Below, piece after piece: positions 1 to 8,735 of a stretch of DNA of 64,000 nucleotides. Position 1 is the stretch's first letter. The number at the start of each line of letters is the position of its first letter. The notes beneath the pieces are model-generated. The model did no database searches. It was not told the DNA's origin and was given only the letters and a program-made list of their open reading frames with translations. The stretch is from Clostridia bacterium (GTDB taxonomy: Bacteria > Bacillota > Clostridia > Oscillospirales > Acutalibacteraceae), in NCBI GenBank assembly GCA_017398425.1, contig JAFQFZ010000064.1, positions 1 to 64,000 on the forward strand, written 5' to 3'. The position numbers and the translations under genes are program-made.

Positions 1-240
1 GCATTTGCGAAGCAAATGACGGATGAGGTGTAGCCGCCGAAGGCGGCGCGGGTGTTTGCGGGGTTTCATAACGGACGCTGACGCGTCGGGCACCTCATCA
101 GTCTCGCCTGCGGCTCGACAGCTTCCCCTCAAGGGGAAGCCTTGTTCGCCTGTTTACAGGTTGCAGTGCAACACATGCGGCTGGCAAACCGTTCAATGCG
201 CTTACAAGCGCGGCCTGTAACGGCCCCTTATAGGGGCTAA
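1..240. repeat. Intergenic repeat-like element with nested hairpins
   Basis: No credible gene lies before position 349. The stretch is built of nested inverted repeats: GATGAGGTG at 22-30 pairs with CACCTCATC at 91-99, enclosing GCCGCC/GGCGGC at 33-47 and GACGC/GCGTC at 74-87. GCTTCCCC/GGGGAAGC follows at about 121-142 and CCCCTTATAGGGGC at about 224-237. This modular hairpin style resembles the dispersed intergenic elements at 14999-15078 and 27551-27659. The short reading frames across it are shadows. From 240 to 348 I see only the RBS of spoIIGA. Confidence 0.5.
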
Positions 241-348
241 GCCGGCAACAACCCCTTCTAGGGGTGGATCTTTCTTTTTGCCGTCCGCGTTTCGGCAAAC
301 TTCGCTGATGTCGCGTGCTATACTCCTGTTCACGGGAGGCGATGACAC

Positions 349-1191
349 ATGACGGTGATCTATATTGACATACTGCTCGCACTGAATTTGTTCATCGATT
401 ACGTATTGCTTCTGTCGACGGCGCGGGTGCTTCGCCTGCCGACGTCGAAGGGACGTTTGATCGGCGCGGCACTGATCGGCGCCTTGTCGACGTTGTGGAT
501 CCTGTTCCCGTTTGCACAGGGATGGCTGTCGACCCTTTGGAAGCTCGCTTCTGCGGCGGCCATGGTGCGCGCGGCGTTTCGATTTCAGGGATGGCGCGCG
601 TTCGGCAAACAGACCGTTACGCTCTTTTTGATCTCGGCGCTGTTTTGCGGTCTGTGCTACGCCGCGTGGACGCTGTTGTCGCCCCCGGGGTTGCTGGTGC
701 AAAACGGTATCGTCTACTTCGATGTGCCGCCGCTGACACTCCTTCTGCTGACCTGTTTGTCCTACGGCGGTCTTTGTGTATTTGAGCATCTCACGCGCAA
801 GCGCGCCGCCAAGGGACGGCGATACCGCGTGGAGATCCTCGACGACGACTTATGTGTTTTGCTCGAAGCAATGTACGACAGCGGTCACAGCTTGTGCGAT
901 TCCTTTTCGGGAGCGCCCGTTATCCTGGTCAAGGAGAAAGCGGTGCGACGCTTGCAACCGTTATACAGCCTTTCCTCTGACGCGCGTCCGCCGGGAAACG
1001 TGCGGTTCATCCCCTATCAAAGCATCGGCGGCGACGGGGTGCTGGCCGCGTTTCGACCGTCGCGGGTGACGCTGTATGCCGACGACCGTGCGGTGGACAT
1101 CAGCGGCGTGTGGATCGCCCCGACCACCGCTCTGCGCCGTGACGAATACGATGCGTTGATCGGTGCGGCGCTGACCGATCTTGTCCCGTAA
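349..1191 (+). CDS. spoIIGA: Sporulation sigma-E factor-processing peptidase SpoIIGA
   Basis: Membrane aspartic protease that removes the pro-sequence of sigma-E in the mother cell, after a signal from the forespore. The first roughly 150 residues form about five hydrophobic segments. The cytoplasmic C-terminal half carries the DSG protease motif (YDSGHSLCD, near residue 178). The length of 280 residues is slightly shorter than the Bacillus protein. The ATG start follows GGGAGG by a normal spacing. It lies 30 bases before sigE, the universal gene order in spore formers, which makes the call secure. Confidence 0.95.
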   Translation: MTVIYIDILLALNLFIDYVLLLSTARVLRLPTSKGRLIGAALIGALSTLWILFPFAQGWLSTLWKLASAAAMVRAAFRFQGWRAFGKQTVTLFLISALFCGLCYAAWTLLSPPGLLVQNGIVYFDVPPLTLLLLTCLSYGGLCVFEHLTRKRAAKGRRYRVEILDDDLCVLLEAMYDSGHSLCDSFSGAPVILVKEKAVRRLQPLYSLSSDARPPGNVRFIPYQSIGGDGVLAAFRPSRVTLYADDRAVDISGVWIAPTTALRRDEYDALIGAALTDLVP

Positions 1192-1221
1192 ATCTCATTT
1201 CCCAAAAAGGAGCTGATCGTT

Positions 1222-1926
1222 GTGACCGTATTGCTGTTTTCACGCCTTTTTCAGTGGTGGCAACGGCTGTTTGCCGAGGACGTACACTACATCAACGGAT
1301 CGGACACCCTCCCGTCGCCGCTCACCGCCGAGGAAGAACAGCGCGTGTTTGCCGCACTCGAACAGGGAGATCCTGCCGCCAAGCGCACCCTGATCGAACA
1401 TAATCTGCGGCTGGTGGTGTACATTGCGCGTAAATTTGAAAGCTCGGGAGTCGGGATCGAGGATCTCATCTCCATCGGCACGATCGGACTTATCAAGGCG
1501 GTGAACACCTTTTGTCCTTCGCGCCACATCAAACTGGCGACCTACTCCTCACGGTGCATTGAAAACGAGATCCTGATGCATCTGCGCAAGATCGCGGGAC
1601 AGCGCGGCGAGCTGTCCATCGACGAGCCGCTCAACATCGATCGCGACGGTAACGAGCTGCTCCTTTCGGACATTCTCGGCGGCGACCCCGACATGGTCAG
1701 CCGTGACATCGAGCAGGAAGCGGAAAAGCAACTGCTTCTGCGCTGTGTGGCGCGTCTGGCGCCGCGTGAGCAACACATCCTGCGACTGCGATTCGGGTTG
1801 TACGGCGCAAAGGAGCACACGCAAAAGGAAGTGGCGGATCTGCTGGGGATCTCACAGTCGTACATCTCGCGGCTTGAAAAAAAGATCATCAAGCGCCTGA
1901 AAACCGACATTGAAAAAGCGCAATAG
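1222..1926 (+). CDS. sigE: RNA polymerase sporulation sigma factor SigE (pro-form)
   Basis: Mother-cell sigma factor made as an inactive precursor. The N-terminal pro-peptide is amphipathic and aromatic-rich (residues 1 to about 27), followed by [12 protein letters not shown], which resembles the processing region of known SigE. Region 2 ([14 protein letters not shown]) and a C-terminal helix-turn-helix (region 4, ending in [16 protein letters not shown]) are intact. It starts with GTG after AAAAAGGAGC. The expected activator protease is encoded directly upstream. The usual next gene, sigG, is absent here; a terminator follows at once. Confidence 0.95.
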   Translation: MTVLLFSRLFQWWQRLFAEDVHYINGSDTLPSPLTAEEEQRVFAALEQGDPAAKRTLIEHNLRLVVYIARKFESSGVGIEDLISIGTIGLIKAVNTFCPSRHIKLATYSSRCIENEILMHLRKIAGQRGELSIDEPLNIDRDGNELLLSDILGGDPDMVSRDIEQEAEKQLLLRCVARLAPREQHILRLRFGLYGAKEHTQKEVADLLGISQSYISRLEKKIIKRLKTDIEKAQ

Positions 1927-1930
1927 GAAA

Positions 1931-1963
1931 ACGCCGTCGGTCATGCCCGACGGCGTTTTTTTT
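1931..1963. terminator. Rho-independent terminator after sigE
   Basis: ACGCCGTCGG and CCGACGGCGT form a 10-bp stem followed by a run of T on the plus strand. It sits between the converging sigE and the hydrolase gene ending at 1966. Confidence 0.9.
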
Positions 1964-1965
1964 AG

Positions 1966-2892
1966 TTACTTGTACATCGGACAGCGCATCAGGGTCGCTT
2001 CATCCTTGGAGGAAAACGGCACGGCGCGCACCGAAGGGTTGCGGTAAGTTTTGTAATAATACGTGCCGTTTTCCAGCGAGCAGACGCAAGAATACTGTGT
2101 GACGGCGAACGTGCCGTCCGAAGCAAGCATCGCACCACGCGGATAGGCGACGCTTTCAAGCAGATGAAACGCATCGGCAACCCCTATCGCCTCATCCTCG
2201 GGCGGCGGTGTCAACGCACGAAGCACCGCCGCTTTCACAAAACGGGAGGAGGACGTGAAATCCCCGGGCAATCCTTTGAGCCCGTAGCCGCGGTGGCGCG
2301 GAGACACCGCGCCGTCAAAGAGCGACGACGGCTCCGCCGCTTGCAGAGAAGCAAACTCACTTAGATGCGTCAATTGATACGAGAGGGGCGGGCTGTTCGA
2401 AAGCACGCCGACAGGGTCGTCACATACGGCAAGCCCCATTTCGAGCGGCTCGACTGCGACCGCCGACGTACGGTCACAGAGAAACCAGTGAAGCGGTGTG
2501 ACGGGCAGTGACTCATCAAACGGCAGTGCCGCTACCGTCCGATCGCCAAGGAGTTGTACCGCCTCTTTGACATCGGCGCATTGCGCGAGCACAAAGGGGA
2601 TCACCTCAAACGGTGCTAACGCCCCCTCCGTTTCAGGCGGCGTGTAGGCGCAGTCACGCTCAAAGCTGAGTCCTGCCATCGCGAGTCCGTGTTCGTTGAC
2701 CGCCTCGAAATAAAGCGGTATGCCCTCTTGCACCCTTGCCGCACCGATCATGGCGTAATGCACGTCAAGCTTCGGCTGACGGCGAAATTCGAGCGGGAAG
2801 CGGCGTGGTGTGACAGTCACCTCTTCACCGTAGACCCGCTGTAAATCGAGATTGCGTCCAAAAAAGCTATGCTGACAAAACGCTGTACACAT
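1966..2892 (-). CDS. Linear amide C-N hydrolase, choloylglycine hydrolase family
   Basis: N-terminal-nucleophile hydrolase of the bile salt hydrolase / penicillin V acylase family; it cleaves a linear amide bond. The start was placed so that Cys is residue 2, which becomes the nucleophile after Met removal; GGGGGAGAGAGG precedes this ATG. Family landmarks are visible: FGRNLDL (Arg13, Asp16), NEHGLAMAGL, GVLSNSPP (Asn) and SSSRF (Arg). At 308 residues the length is normal. No signal peptide is seen, so it is likely cytoplasmic. The substrate (bile salts, N-acyl amides or penicillin-like compounds) cannot be read from the sequence. Confidence 0.85.
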   Translation of the reverse strand: MCTAFCQHSFFGRNLDLQRVYGEEVTVTPRRFPLEFRRQPKLDVHYAMIGAARVQEGIPLYFEAVNEHGLAMAGLSFERDCAYTPPETEGALAPFEVIPFVLAQCADVKEAVQLLGDRTVAALPFDESLPVTPLHWFLCDRTSAVAVEPLEMGLAVCDDPVGVLSNSPPLSYQLTHLSEFASLQAAEPSSLFDGAVSPRHRGYGLKGLPGDFTSSSRFVKAAVLRALTPPPEDEAIGVADAFHLLESVAYPRGAMLASDGTFAVTQYSCVCSLENGTYYYKTYRNPSVRAVPFSSKDEATLMRCPMYK

Positions 2893-2906
2893 CCTCTCTC
2901 CCCCTC

Positions 2907-2935
2907 TTGTCAACCGCACGGTTACCCGTTATAAT
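2907..2935 (+). promoter_or_regulatory. Sigma-A-type promoter for the FliB-like gene
   Basis: TTGTCA (2907-2912), a 17-base spacer, then TATAAT (2930-2935), about 34 bases before the start codon. Confidence 0.7.
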
Positions 2936-2968
2936 AGAATCCGAAACCAACTGCAAGGAGGTCGCCGC

Positions 2969-3877
2969 ATGAAGCGCGTTACCCCATCGTATTACGACCG
3001 ATTTCAATGTATTGCCGATCGCTGTCAACACACCTGCTGTGTCGGCTGGGAGATCGACATCGATGACGAGTCTGTCGCGCGTTATCGCACGCAGAGCGGC
3101 CCCCTCGGCGCGCGACTCAAAGCCGCCATGCACACCGAGGACGGCGTGACCTCTTTTTCTCTTGACAAGGAGGAGCGTTGCCCCTTTTTGAACGCAAACG
3201 GTCTGTGCGATCTCATCACGGCGCTCGGTCACGACGCGCTGTGCGAGATCTGCGCCACGCATCCGCGCTTTCGCTTTGACTACACCGACCGCACCGAATG
3301 GGGACTGGGGCTGTGCTGTGAGGCGGCGGCAACGCTCATTTTGAACGACCCGCATCCGATGACCCTTTGCGTTGAGGACGACGGCTGTCCCGACGAACCA
3401 ACCGAGGAAGAAGCGGCGCTCCTGCGCATACGAGACGAGGCATTTGCCCTTGTGCAAGATCGGCGACTGTCGATCGAGGAACGCGAGGAAGCACTTCTCC
3501 GGCGGTTCTGTGCCGCGATGCCCTTCCGCACGGGCGCGGCGATCGCCGCGTTGCTGAGACCGCTCGAGCGGATGGATCCCGCGTGGGACACGATGCTCGC
3601 GGACATCGCACCGTTGACGCTGACACCGCTCGACCGCGCATACGAGGTTGCAGAGGAACACCTGCTTTGCTATTTCCTCTATCGGCAACTGCCGCCTGCT
3701 CTGGACGACGGCTGTTTTGCCGAACGCGCGGCACTGGCTGTGCTCGCGGAATACACGGTGCGATTGCTCACGCTGAGCGGTGTCGCTTTCGAAGACGCGG
3801 CACGTGCCTTTTCCGCCGAGATCGAATATTCCGACCAAAACATCGACGCGCTTCTTCAGGCTATGCGGCGTTGTTGA
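2969..3877 (+). CDS. fliB: FliB-like (flagellin lysine-N-methylase family) protein
   Basis: A 302-residue protein with the Cys-rich N-terminal half typical of the FliB / YkgJ-like family: CIADRCQHTCC, CPFLNANGLCDL, ALCEICATHPR and GLGLCCEAA. These probably bind a metal or Fe-S cluster. In enterobacteria FliB methylates flagellin lysines, but no flagellar gene is present here, and many clostridial homologues occur away from flagellar loci, so the substrate is open. It starts at ATG after AAGGAGG. Its 3' end overlaps the convergent spoIVB by 17 bases. Confidence 0.8.
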   Translation: MKRVTPSYYDRFQCIADRCQHTCCVGWEIDIDDESVARYRTQSGPLGARLKAAMHTEDGVTSFSLDKEERCPFLNANGLCDLITALGHDALCEICATHPRFRFDYTDRTEWGLGLCCEAAATLILNDPHPMTLCVEDDGCPDEPTEEEAALLRIRDEAFALVQDRRLSIEEREEALLRRFCAAMPFRTGAAIAALLRPLERMDPAWDTMLADIAPLTLTPLDRAYEVAEEHLLCYFLYRQLPPALDDGCFAERAALAVLAEYTVRLLTLSGVAFEDAARAFSAEIEYSDQNIDALLQAMRRC

Positions 3878-5084
3878 GGGCGGCGGTCGGCATGTGCGCG
3901 GCGCGATCGCGCATCGTTTGCGCAAAGATCGCATAACCGCCTGTCGGGTCGTCGACAAACACATGGGTCACCGCACCCACCAGCTTGCCGTTTTGCACGA
4001 TGGGACTGCCGCTCATGCCGCACAGCACACCGCCTGTTTTTTGAAGCAGCTCTTCGTCCGTCACGCGAATGACGAGATTCTGCGTAGGAACATCGTCACG
4101 ATAGTCCACGCTTTCGATGACGATGTCGTAGGCTTTTGGCGTTTGTCCGCGAATGGTGGTGATCATCTGCGCTTCGCCCGTCAAGACCTCTTGCTTGCAC
4201 GCAATGGGTAGGGTGGCAAACGCATCGGGTTGTTCGTGAAGCAGTCCGTAGAGTCCCGTTTCCTCATTGGTGGTCAAGATCCCCCACGAGCCGCTCACGA
4301 AACTACCGAGCAATTCGCCGGGTGACCCCGCTTGTCCGCGCGTGACACCGAAGATGTCTGCCGGCACGACCTCTCCCGATGAAATCGGCACGGTTTCGCC
4401 CGTGTCCACATCGTTGACGGGATGCCCGAGTCCGGCGAACACATTGGTCTTCATATCATAAAACGTCAGTGTGCCGATGCCGGCGGTGCTGTCACGGATC
4501 CACATCCCCGCTTTGAGGCGCTTTTCCGACACCGATGCCACCGGCGTCAGGTGCGCGGTAAATTCCACCTGCTCGCGCCGTACAAGTAACTCAAGCGTTT
4601 TGCCGCGGCTGTCTTCGATGAGGGCGGCGACCTGCGCGGTGGTGCTGACCTCGGTGTCGCCGATCTTCAAAACGCTGTCCCCCACCCGCAGTCCCGCCGC
4701 GCGCGCCGGACTGTGATCGCCGTTTCGCGTGTCGACATCACCGATCCCGACAACGAGCACCCCTTCGGTGAACATTTTGATGCCGAACGGCATACCGCAC
4801 ACGGCGACCTCTTGTTTTTCCTCCACGGAGACCTGCACCGTCGCCGACGGAAACAACCCGAACAAGCGCACCTGCGCTTCATAGGATGTGCCCGATGCCG
4901 CCCCCGCGGCGACCGCACCGTCGGCATTCACCGTCAGATACGACAACGGCAACGCGAGGGCTTCCCCCTCGTTGACCGTGAAGGAAGCCGGCATACTTCC
5001 CTGCACCATACCGACCCCGATCAGCACCAACGCGCACAGCGGTGTGAGCACCACCGCCGTCATGCGAAAAAACCATTTTCCCAT
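3861..5084 (-). CDS. spoIVB: SpoIVB serine peptidase (PDZ plus S55 domain)
   Basis: Forespore-secreted serine peptidase that triggers pro-sigma-K processing by relieving BofA inhibition of SpoIVFB. It has one N-terminal membrane segment, a PDZ domain in the middle (around HSPARAAGLRVGDSVLKI), then the S55 peptidase domain with the catalytic His in FAGLGHP and Ser in GMSGSPI. The start at 5084 was chosen because GGGG lies at proper distance and the hydrophobic N-terminus follows; the open frame extends further upstream without support. Normally spoIVB sits beside spo0A; here they are about 10 kb apart. Length 407. Confidence 0.95.
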   Translation of the reverse strand: MGKWFFRMTAVVLTPLCALVLIGVGMVQGSMPASFTVNEGEALALPLSYLTVNADGAVAAGAASGTSYEAQVRLFGLFPSATVQVSVEEKQEVAVCGMPFGIKMFTEGVLVVGIGDVDTRNGDHSPARAAGLRVGDSVLKIGDTEVSTTAQVAALIEDSRGKTLELLVRREQVEFTAHLTPVASVSEKRLKAGMWIRDSTAGIGTLTFYDMKTNVFAGLGHPVNDVDTGETVPISSGEVVPADIFGVTRGQAGSPGELLGSFVSGSWGILTTNEETGLYGLLHEQPDAFATLPIACKQEVLTGEAQMITTIRGQTPKAYDIVIESVDYRDDVPTQNLVIRVTDEELLQKTGGVLCGMSGSPIVQNGKLVGAVTHVFVDDPTGGYAIFAQTMRDRAAHMPTAALNNAA

Positions 5085-5240
5085 TGTGTTTGTCCCCTTT
5101 GTTCGTTTCCCTGTTACTGTTCCCCAAAATCCCGAAACTATTTCGGCGATCGGCAATTTTTTGTCCGATCGCCGTTGCATTTTTTTGGCAAGTACGGTAA
5201 TATATATATACTTATAACCATTCACAAAGGAGGGATCGCC

Positions 5241-5588
5241 ATGCGCGTTGCCGTCATCGGCAGTCGCGAGGTGAACGAAGACATCGACGAGCGCATTCGT
5301 TCGCATCTGCCTCCCTCCACCTCACAGATCATCAGCGGCGGTGCCAAAGGTGTCGACCAAGCCGCCAAGCGCGTAGCCGCCGAGCTCGGTATTCCGTTTT
5401 TGGAGCTGTTGCCCGACTATCAAACCTACGGCAAGCGTGCGCCGCTCGTGCGCAACGACGCCATCATCGAGAAAGCCGACATGGTACTGGCGATCTGGGA
5501 CGGTGAGTCGCACGGCACGCAGTACGTCATCGGGGAATGCCTCAAGCGTTCCAAACGCGTTGTGTATTTACCTCTGAAAGGAGAGTGA
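5241..5588 (+). CDS. SLOG-type (DUF2493/DprA-like) nucleotide-binding protein
   Basis: Small Rossmann-fold protein of 115 residues. It begins with the beta strand-loop VAVIGSRE and contains SGGAKGVDQ and PLVRNDAII, the ligand-binding loops of the SLOG/DprA-like superfamily. Such proteins bind nucleotides or nucleic acid; some act in stress signalling. The exact role here is unknown. AAAGGAGGG precedes the ATG by a good distance. The following gene starts 5 bases after the stop, so the two are likely co-transcribed. Confidence 0.75.
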   Translation: MRVAVIGSREVNEDIDERIRSHLPPSTSQIISGGAKGVDQAAKRVAAELGIPFLELLPDYQTYGKRAPLVRNDAIIEKADMVLAIWDGESHGTQYVIGECLKRSKRVVYLPLKGE

Positions 5589-5592
5589 CGGC

Positions 5593-6012
5593 ATGGATGC
5601 TGTCAAAGGTACGGTGGAGGCCACCATCCAGTTGACCAAAGCCAATTGCTATTACATGAACCACGGGGTTTGCTCGCTCTCGCTGATCGACGATTTCTTC
5701 GTCAGCAGTGCCGACCGCTTGCCCCAAAACGACATTATGTATTGCCCGCGTCTGTACAAGCAGATGCTGTCCAAAGAAAAGGATAAACCCGTCCCCGCTG
5801 TTCCGTGCAACTGCGGTCACGTGCAGATCCTCGGCAGTCATCCGCGCGCCTGCATCGCCGAGCGCAAAAATTTGGTGCTGGCGGTCAAGATCGAGGACGA
5901 CAAGGACGAAAAACCGCTGTGCGCGGTGTGCGGCGGTCAGACCAGTCTGCACGGCAAGGAAGCCACCGGCAAGCGCATTCTGTCGCTGACGGTGCGTGCT
6001 GTCAAAAAATAA
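5593..6012 (+). CDS. Conserved hypothetical Cys-rich protein
   Basis: I do not recognise this 139-residue protein. Eight or more cysteines are spread along it, with CNCGH near the middle and LCAVCGGQT near the C-terminus suggesting a zinc ribbon or other metal site. There is no signal peptide or membrane segment. It starts at ATG after GGAGAG, 5 bases behind the SLOG-type gene. Its last 17 bases overlap the annotated start of the P-type ATPase, so the three genes look like one unit. Confidence 0.65.
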   Translation: MDAVKGTVEATIQLTKANCYYMNHGVCSLSLIDDFFVSSADRLPQNDIMYCPRLYKQMLSKEKDKPVPAVPCNCGHVQILGSHPRACIAERKNLVLAVKIEDDKDEKPLCAVCGGQTSLHGKEATGKRILSLTVRAVKK

Positions 6013-8413
6013 TCCAGAGGTGATTCCCATCAATCCCCATCAAAGCAAAGGGCTGTCCTCCGCTGAGGTACAGCTTCGCCAGCAGGACGGACGCGTCAAC
6101 GCCGCGAAGAACACGGTCACCAAGCCGCTGTCGCGCATCTTCATCGACAACATCTGCACGTTGTTCAACTTAGTCAATGCGATCATCGCCGTCGCGCTCA
6201 TCGCGGTCGGCTCGTATCATAATCTGCTGTTTTTGGCGATCGTCACCTGCAACGCGGTCATCGGTATCATTCAGGAGATCCGCTCCAAGCGCACGCTCGA
6301 AAAGCTGTCGCTTCTGTGCACCGCCAAAGCCACCGTTATCCGCGACGGCGAAGAGCAGGTCATCCCCATCACGGAGATCGTGGTGGACGATGTGATCCTC
6401 TTCCAAAACGGCGATCAGATCAGCGTCGACTGCGCGGTTTTGGACGGCGAAGTCGAAGCCAACGAATCGCTCCTGACGGGCGAGATCGATCCCGTTTTGA
6501 AAACAGCGGGCGCCAAACTGCTGTCGGGCAGTTTTGTGGTCAGCGGTCGCTGCGAGGCGGTGGTCGAACTGGTCGGCGAGGACAGTTACGCCGCGAAGCT
6601 CGCCGCCGAAGCCAAAAAATATACGCGCCTGAAATCCCAGCTGATGATCTCCATCAATAAGATCATCCGTTTCACCAGTTGCTTTATGATCCCGCTGGCC
6701 GTCTTGATGATGCTGTCCGAGTGGCTCAGCGGTCAGTTCGAGACCGCCGCCACCATCACCAAAACGGCGGGCGCACTCCTCGGCATGATGCCGCAGGGCT
6801 TGATGCTCCTGACGACGGTGGCACTGGTGGTCGGCGTGCTGAAATTGGCACGCAAAAAGACGCTGGTGCGCGAGCTGTACAGCATTGAGGCCTTGTCGCG
6901 CGTGTCGTTGATCTGTTTGGATAAGACGGGCACCATCACCGAAGGCACGATGCGCGTGACCGAGGTGCTGTCGCTGAACGATGCCATGACGGCGGATGAA
7001 CGCGACGCACTCATCGCCGACGCCATCTGCGCCATTCACGACAACAACGCCACCGCCGAAGCAATCAGGGCGCACTACGAAGCGCGCACACCGCGCGTTG
7101 ACGACGTATGTGCGGTGCGTCCGTTTTCGTCCGCGCGCAAGTGGAGCGCCGCCGCATTCGAGTCACGCGGCACGGTGTTCATCGGCGCGTACGACCGCTT
7201 GCTCGGGGCGACACCGACTGACGAGCTCAAGGCGCTTGAAGAAAGCGGCAAGCGCTTGCTTCTGGTTGCCAAGAGCGACCTTAACGACATCGACGAAGCC
7301 AAAGACCATCTCACGCCTGTGGCGATCTTGGTGCTTGAGGATCGCATCCGCGAAAACGCCAAGGAGATCCTCGACTTCTTCCGCAAGGAGGACGTACAGC
7401 TTCGCGTGATCTCCGGTGACAATCCGCGTACCGTGTCCGCCATTGCACAAAAGGCCGGACTCGAAAACGCCGATCGCGCCGTCGACGCCTCCACCCTGAA
7501 AACGGAGGACGAACTGCGCGAAGCGGCGAAATACTACACCGTGTTCGGGCGCGTGATGCCCGAGCAGAAAAAGACGCTGGTGCGTCTGTTCAAAGAGCAG
7601 GGTCACACCGTCGCGATGACGGGCGACGGCGTCAACGATGTCCCCGCGCTCAAGGAAGCGGATTGCTCCATTGCGATGGCGGCGGGCAGTGACGCCGCGA
7701 AGCAAGTGTCCCAGCTTGTGCTTCTCGATTCGGATTTTGCGTCGCTCCCCGCGGTGGTGATGGAAGGTCGCCGCGTGGTCAACAACATCACACGCACCGC
7801 GTCGCTCTTCCTTGTGAAAACGGTGATGTCGTTCCTGTTGACCATATGCGACATTCTGCTCCCCGGAGTCCGCTATCCGTTTGAACCGATCCACCTGTCG
7901 ATGGTCGGCGTGTTTGCGGAATCCATCCCCGGTTTCTTCCTGACGCTCGAGCCGTGCGCCGAACGCATCAAGGGCAACTTCTTCAATAAGGTGCTCAGCA
8001 GTGCCGTGCCGAGTGCGGTGATCATTGTGCTCGGGGTCATCGCGACGCAGTGGCTCCTCGCGCCCATGCTCGGACTGACCGATGAGATGTCGACGATGCT
8101 GTGCGTCTACTTCACGGGTACGGCGTGGCTGGTGCAACTCTATCGCGTGTGTCAGCCGTTCTCGATAGCACGACGCATTCTCTGGGTGCTGATGGTGATC
8201 GGGTTCTATGCGGGCACGGTGTTGCTCGCCGTTGCCGAACCGTTGCTTGTCGGACTCGGACTCAAGAAGTTTGAAGGTGTGTTCTTCCTGCCCGACCAAC
8301 CGATGATCGTGACGATCGCGGTGTTTGCGGCGGCGACGTTTGTGCTGGATTTCTTCCTTGTGAAGCTCGCCAAAAAGATCTGGCCTGCCGACCGCTTACC
8401 GAAACATAAATAA
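5996..8413 (+). CDS. HAD-family cation-translocating P-type ATPase
   Basis: Integral membrane pump of 805 residues. Key P-type elements are intact: actuator loop LLTGEID (near residue 161), phosphorylation site CLDKTGTITEG (Asp309), hinge motif MTGDGVNDVPALK (near 543) and multiple transmembrane helices at about 40-90, 220-290 and 600-790. The motif before the phosphorylation site is MPQGL rather than the CPx of copper pumps, arguing for a CtpE-like or calcium/magnesium-type pump; the ion is not certain. The start is unclear: GTG at 5996 overlaps the previous gene, GTG at 6020 is also in frame, and the AGAGGTG at 6016 faces no ATG. Confidence 0.85.
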   Translation: MLSKNNPEVIPINPHQSKGLSSAEVQLRQQDGRVNAAKNTVTKPLSRIFIDNICTLFNLVNAIIAVALIAVGSYHNLLFLAIVTCNAVIGIIQEIRSKRTLEKLSLLCTAKATVIRDGEEQVIPITEIVVDDVILFQNGDQISVDCAVLDGEVEANESLLTGEIDPVLKTAGAKLLSGSFVVSGRCEAVVELVGEDSYAAKLAAEAKKYTRLKSQLMISINKIIRFTSCFMIPLAVLMMLSEWLSGQFETAATITKTAGALLGMMPQGLMLLTTVALVVGVLKLARKKTLVRELYSIEALSRVSLICLDKTGTITEGTMRVTEVLSLNDAMTADERDALIADAICAIHDNNATAEAIRAHYEARTPRVDDVCAVRPFSSARKWSAAAFESRGTVFIGAYDRLLGATPTDELKALEESGKRLLLVAKSDLNDIDEAKDHLTPVAILVLEDRIRENAKEILDFFRKEDVQLRVISGDNPRTVSAIAQKAGLENADRAVDASTLKTEDELREAAKYYTVFGRVMPEQKKTLVRLFKEQGHTVAMTGDGVNDVPALKEADCSIAMAAGSDAAKQVSQLVLLDSDFASLPAVVMEGRRVVNNITRTASLFLVKTVMSFLLTICDILLPGVRYPFEPIHLSMVGVFAESIPGFFLTLEPCAERIKGNFFNKVLSSAVPSAVIIVLGVIATQWLLAPMLGLTDEMSTMLCVYFTGTAWLVQLYRVCQPFSIARRILWVLMVIGFYAGTVLLAVAEPLLVGLGLKKFEGVFFLPDQPMIVTIAVFAAATFVLDFFLVKLAKKIWPADRLPKHK

Positions 8414-8416
8414 AAG

Positions 8417-8457
8417 AAAAGGCATCGAGTTCAAACTGAACTCGATGCCTTTTTTCT
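8417..8457. terminator. Bidirectional terminator between ATPase and bofA
   Basis: AAGGCATCGAGTTC and GAACTCGATGCCTT form a perfect 14-bp stem with T runs on both strands, serving the converging ATPase gene and bofA. Confidence 0.9.
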
Positions 8458-8459
8458 TT

Positions 8460-8735
8460 TCATATCATCGGCACAAAGCACATCGTTTGCAACACCGCCA
8501 ACAGAATGACCCCGGGGATGCCGAGAAGCGCGCACACCGTCATCGAAAACGCGTTGACCGCCAAGGTCACACCGCTGAAGATCCCGACGACGTTCACCGC
8601 CATCAACGCGCCGACGCCCGACAGAGCGCTGCCGCCGAGCGCCTGAAGCGGACGGCGTGTCAGCAACGCGCCGATCAACACCGCCGTCAGCACGACCGCC
8701 AAGGTGACGGTCAAGACAACCTCCATCTCCTTCAT
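8460..8735 (-). CDS. bofA: Pro-sigma-K processing inhibitor BofA family protein
   Basis: Small membrane protein of 91 residues, almost entirely hydrophobic, with the BofA-type pattern of two or three membrane segments and the C-terminal ending LGIPGVILLAVLQT. In Bacillus BofA holds the SpoIVFB protease inactive until SpoIVB signals. The start at 8735 overlaps the cwlD stop as ATGA; an alternative ATG at 8726 has better RBS spacing (GGGGGAGG plus 9 bases). spoIVB, the expected antagonist, is also in this window. Confidence 0.8.
   Translation of the reverse strand: MKEMEVVLTVTLAVVLTAVLIGALLTRRPLQALGGSALSGVGALMAVNVVGIFSGVTLAVNAFSMTVCALLGIPGVILLAVLQTMCFVPMI

Noticed and set aside
1222..1926. Assignment of the sigma factor as SigK
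   Set aside because: The gene follows spoIIGA directly and has the SigE-type processing site.
2867..3964. Long antisense frame over the FliB-like gene
   Set aside because: Its translation has no recognisable domain, while the plus strand has promoter, RBS and the FliB Cys motifs.
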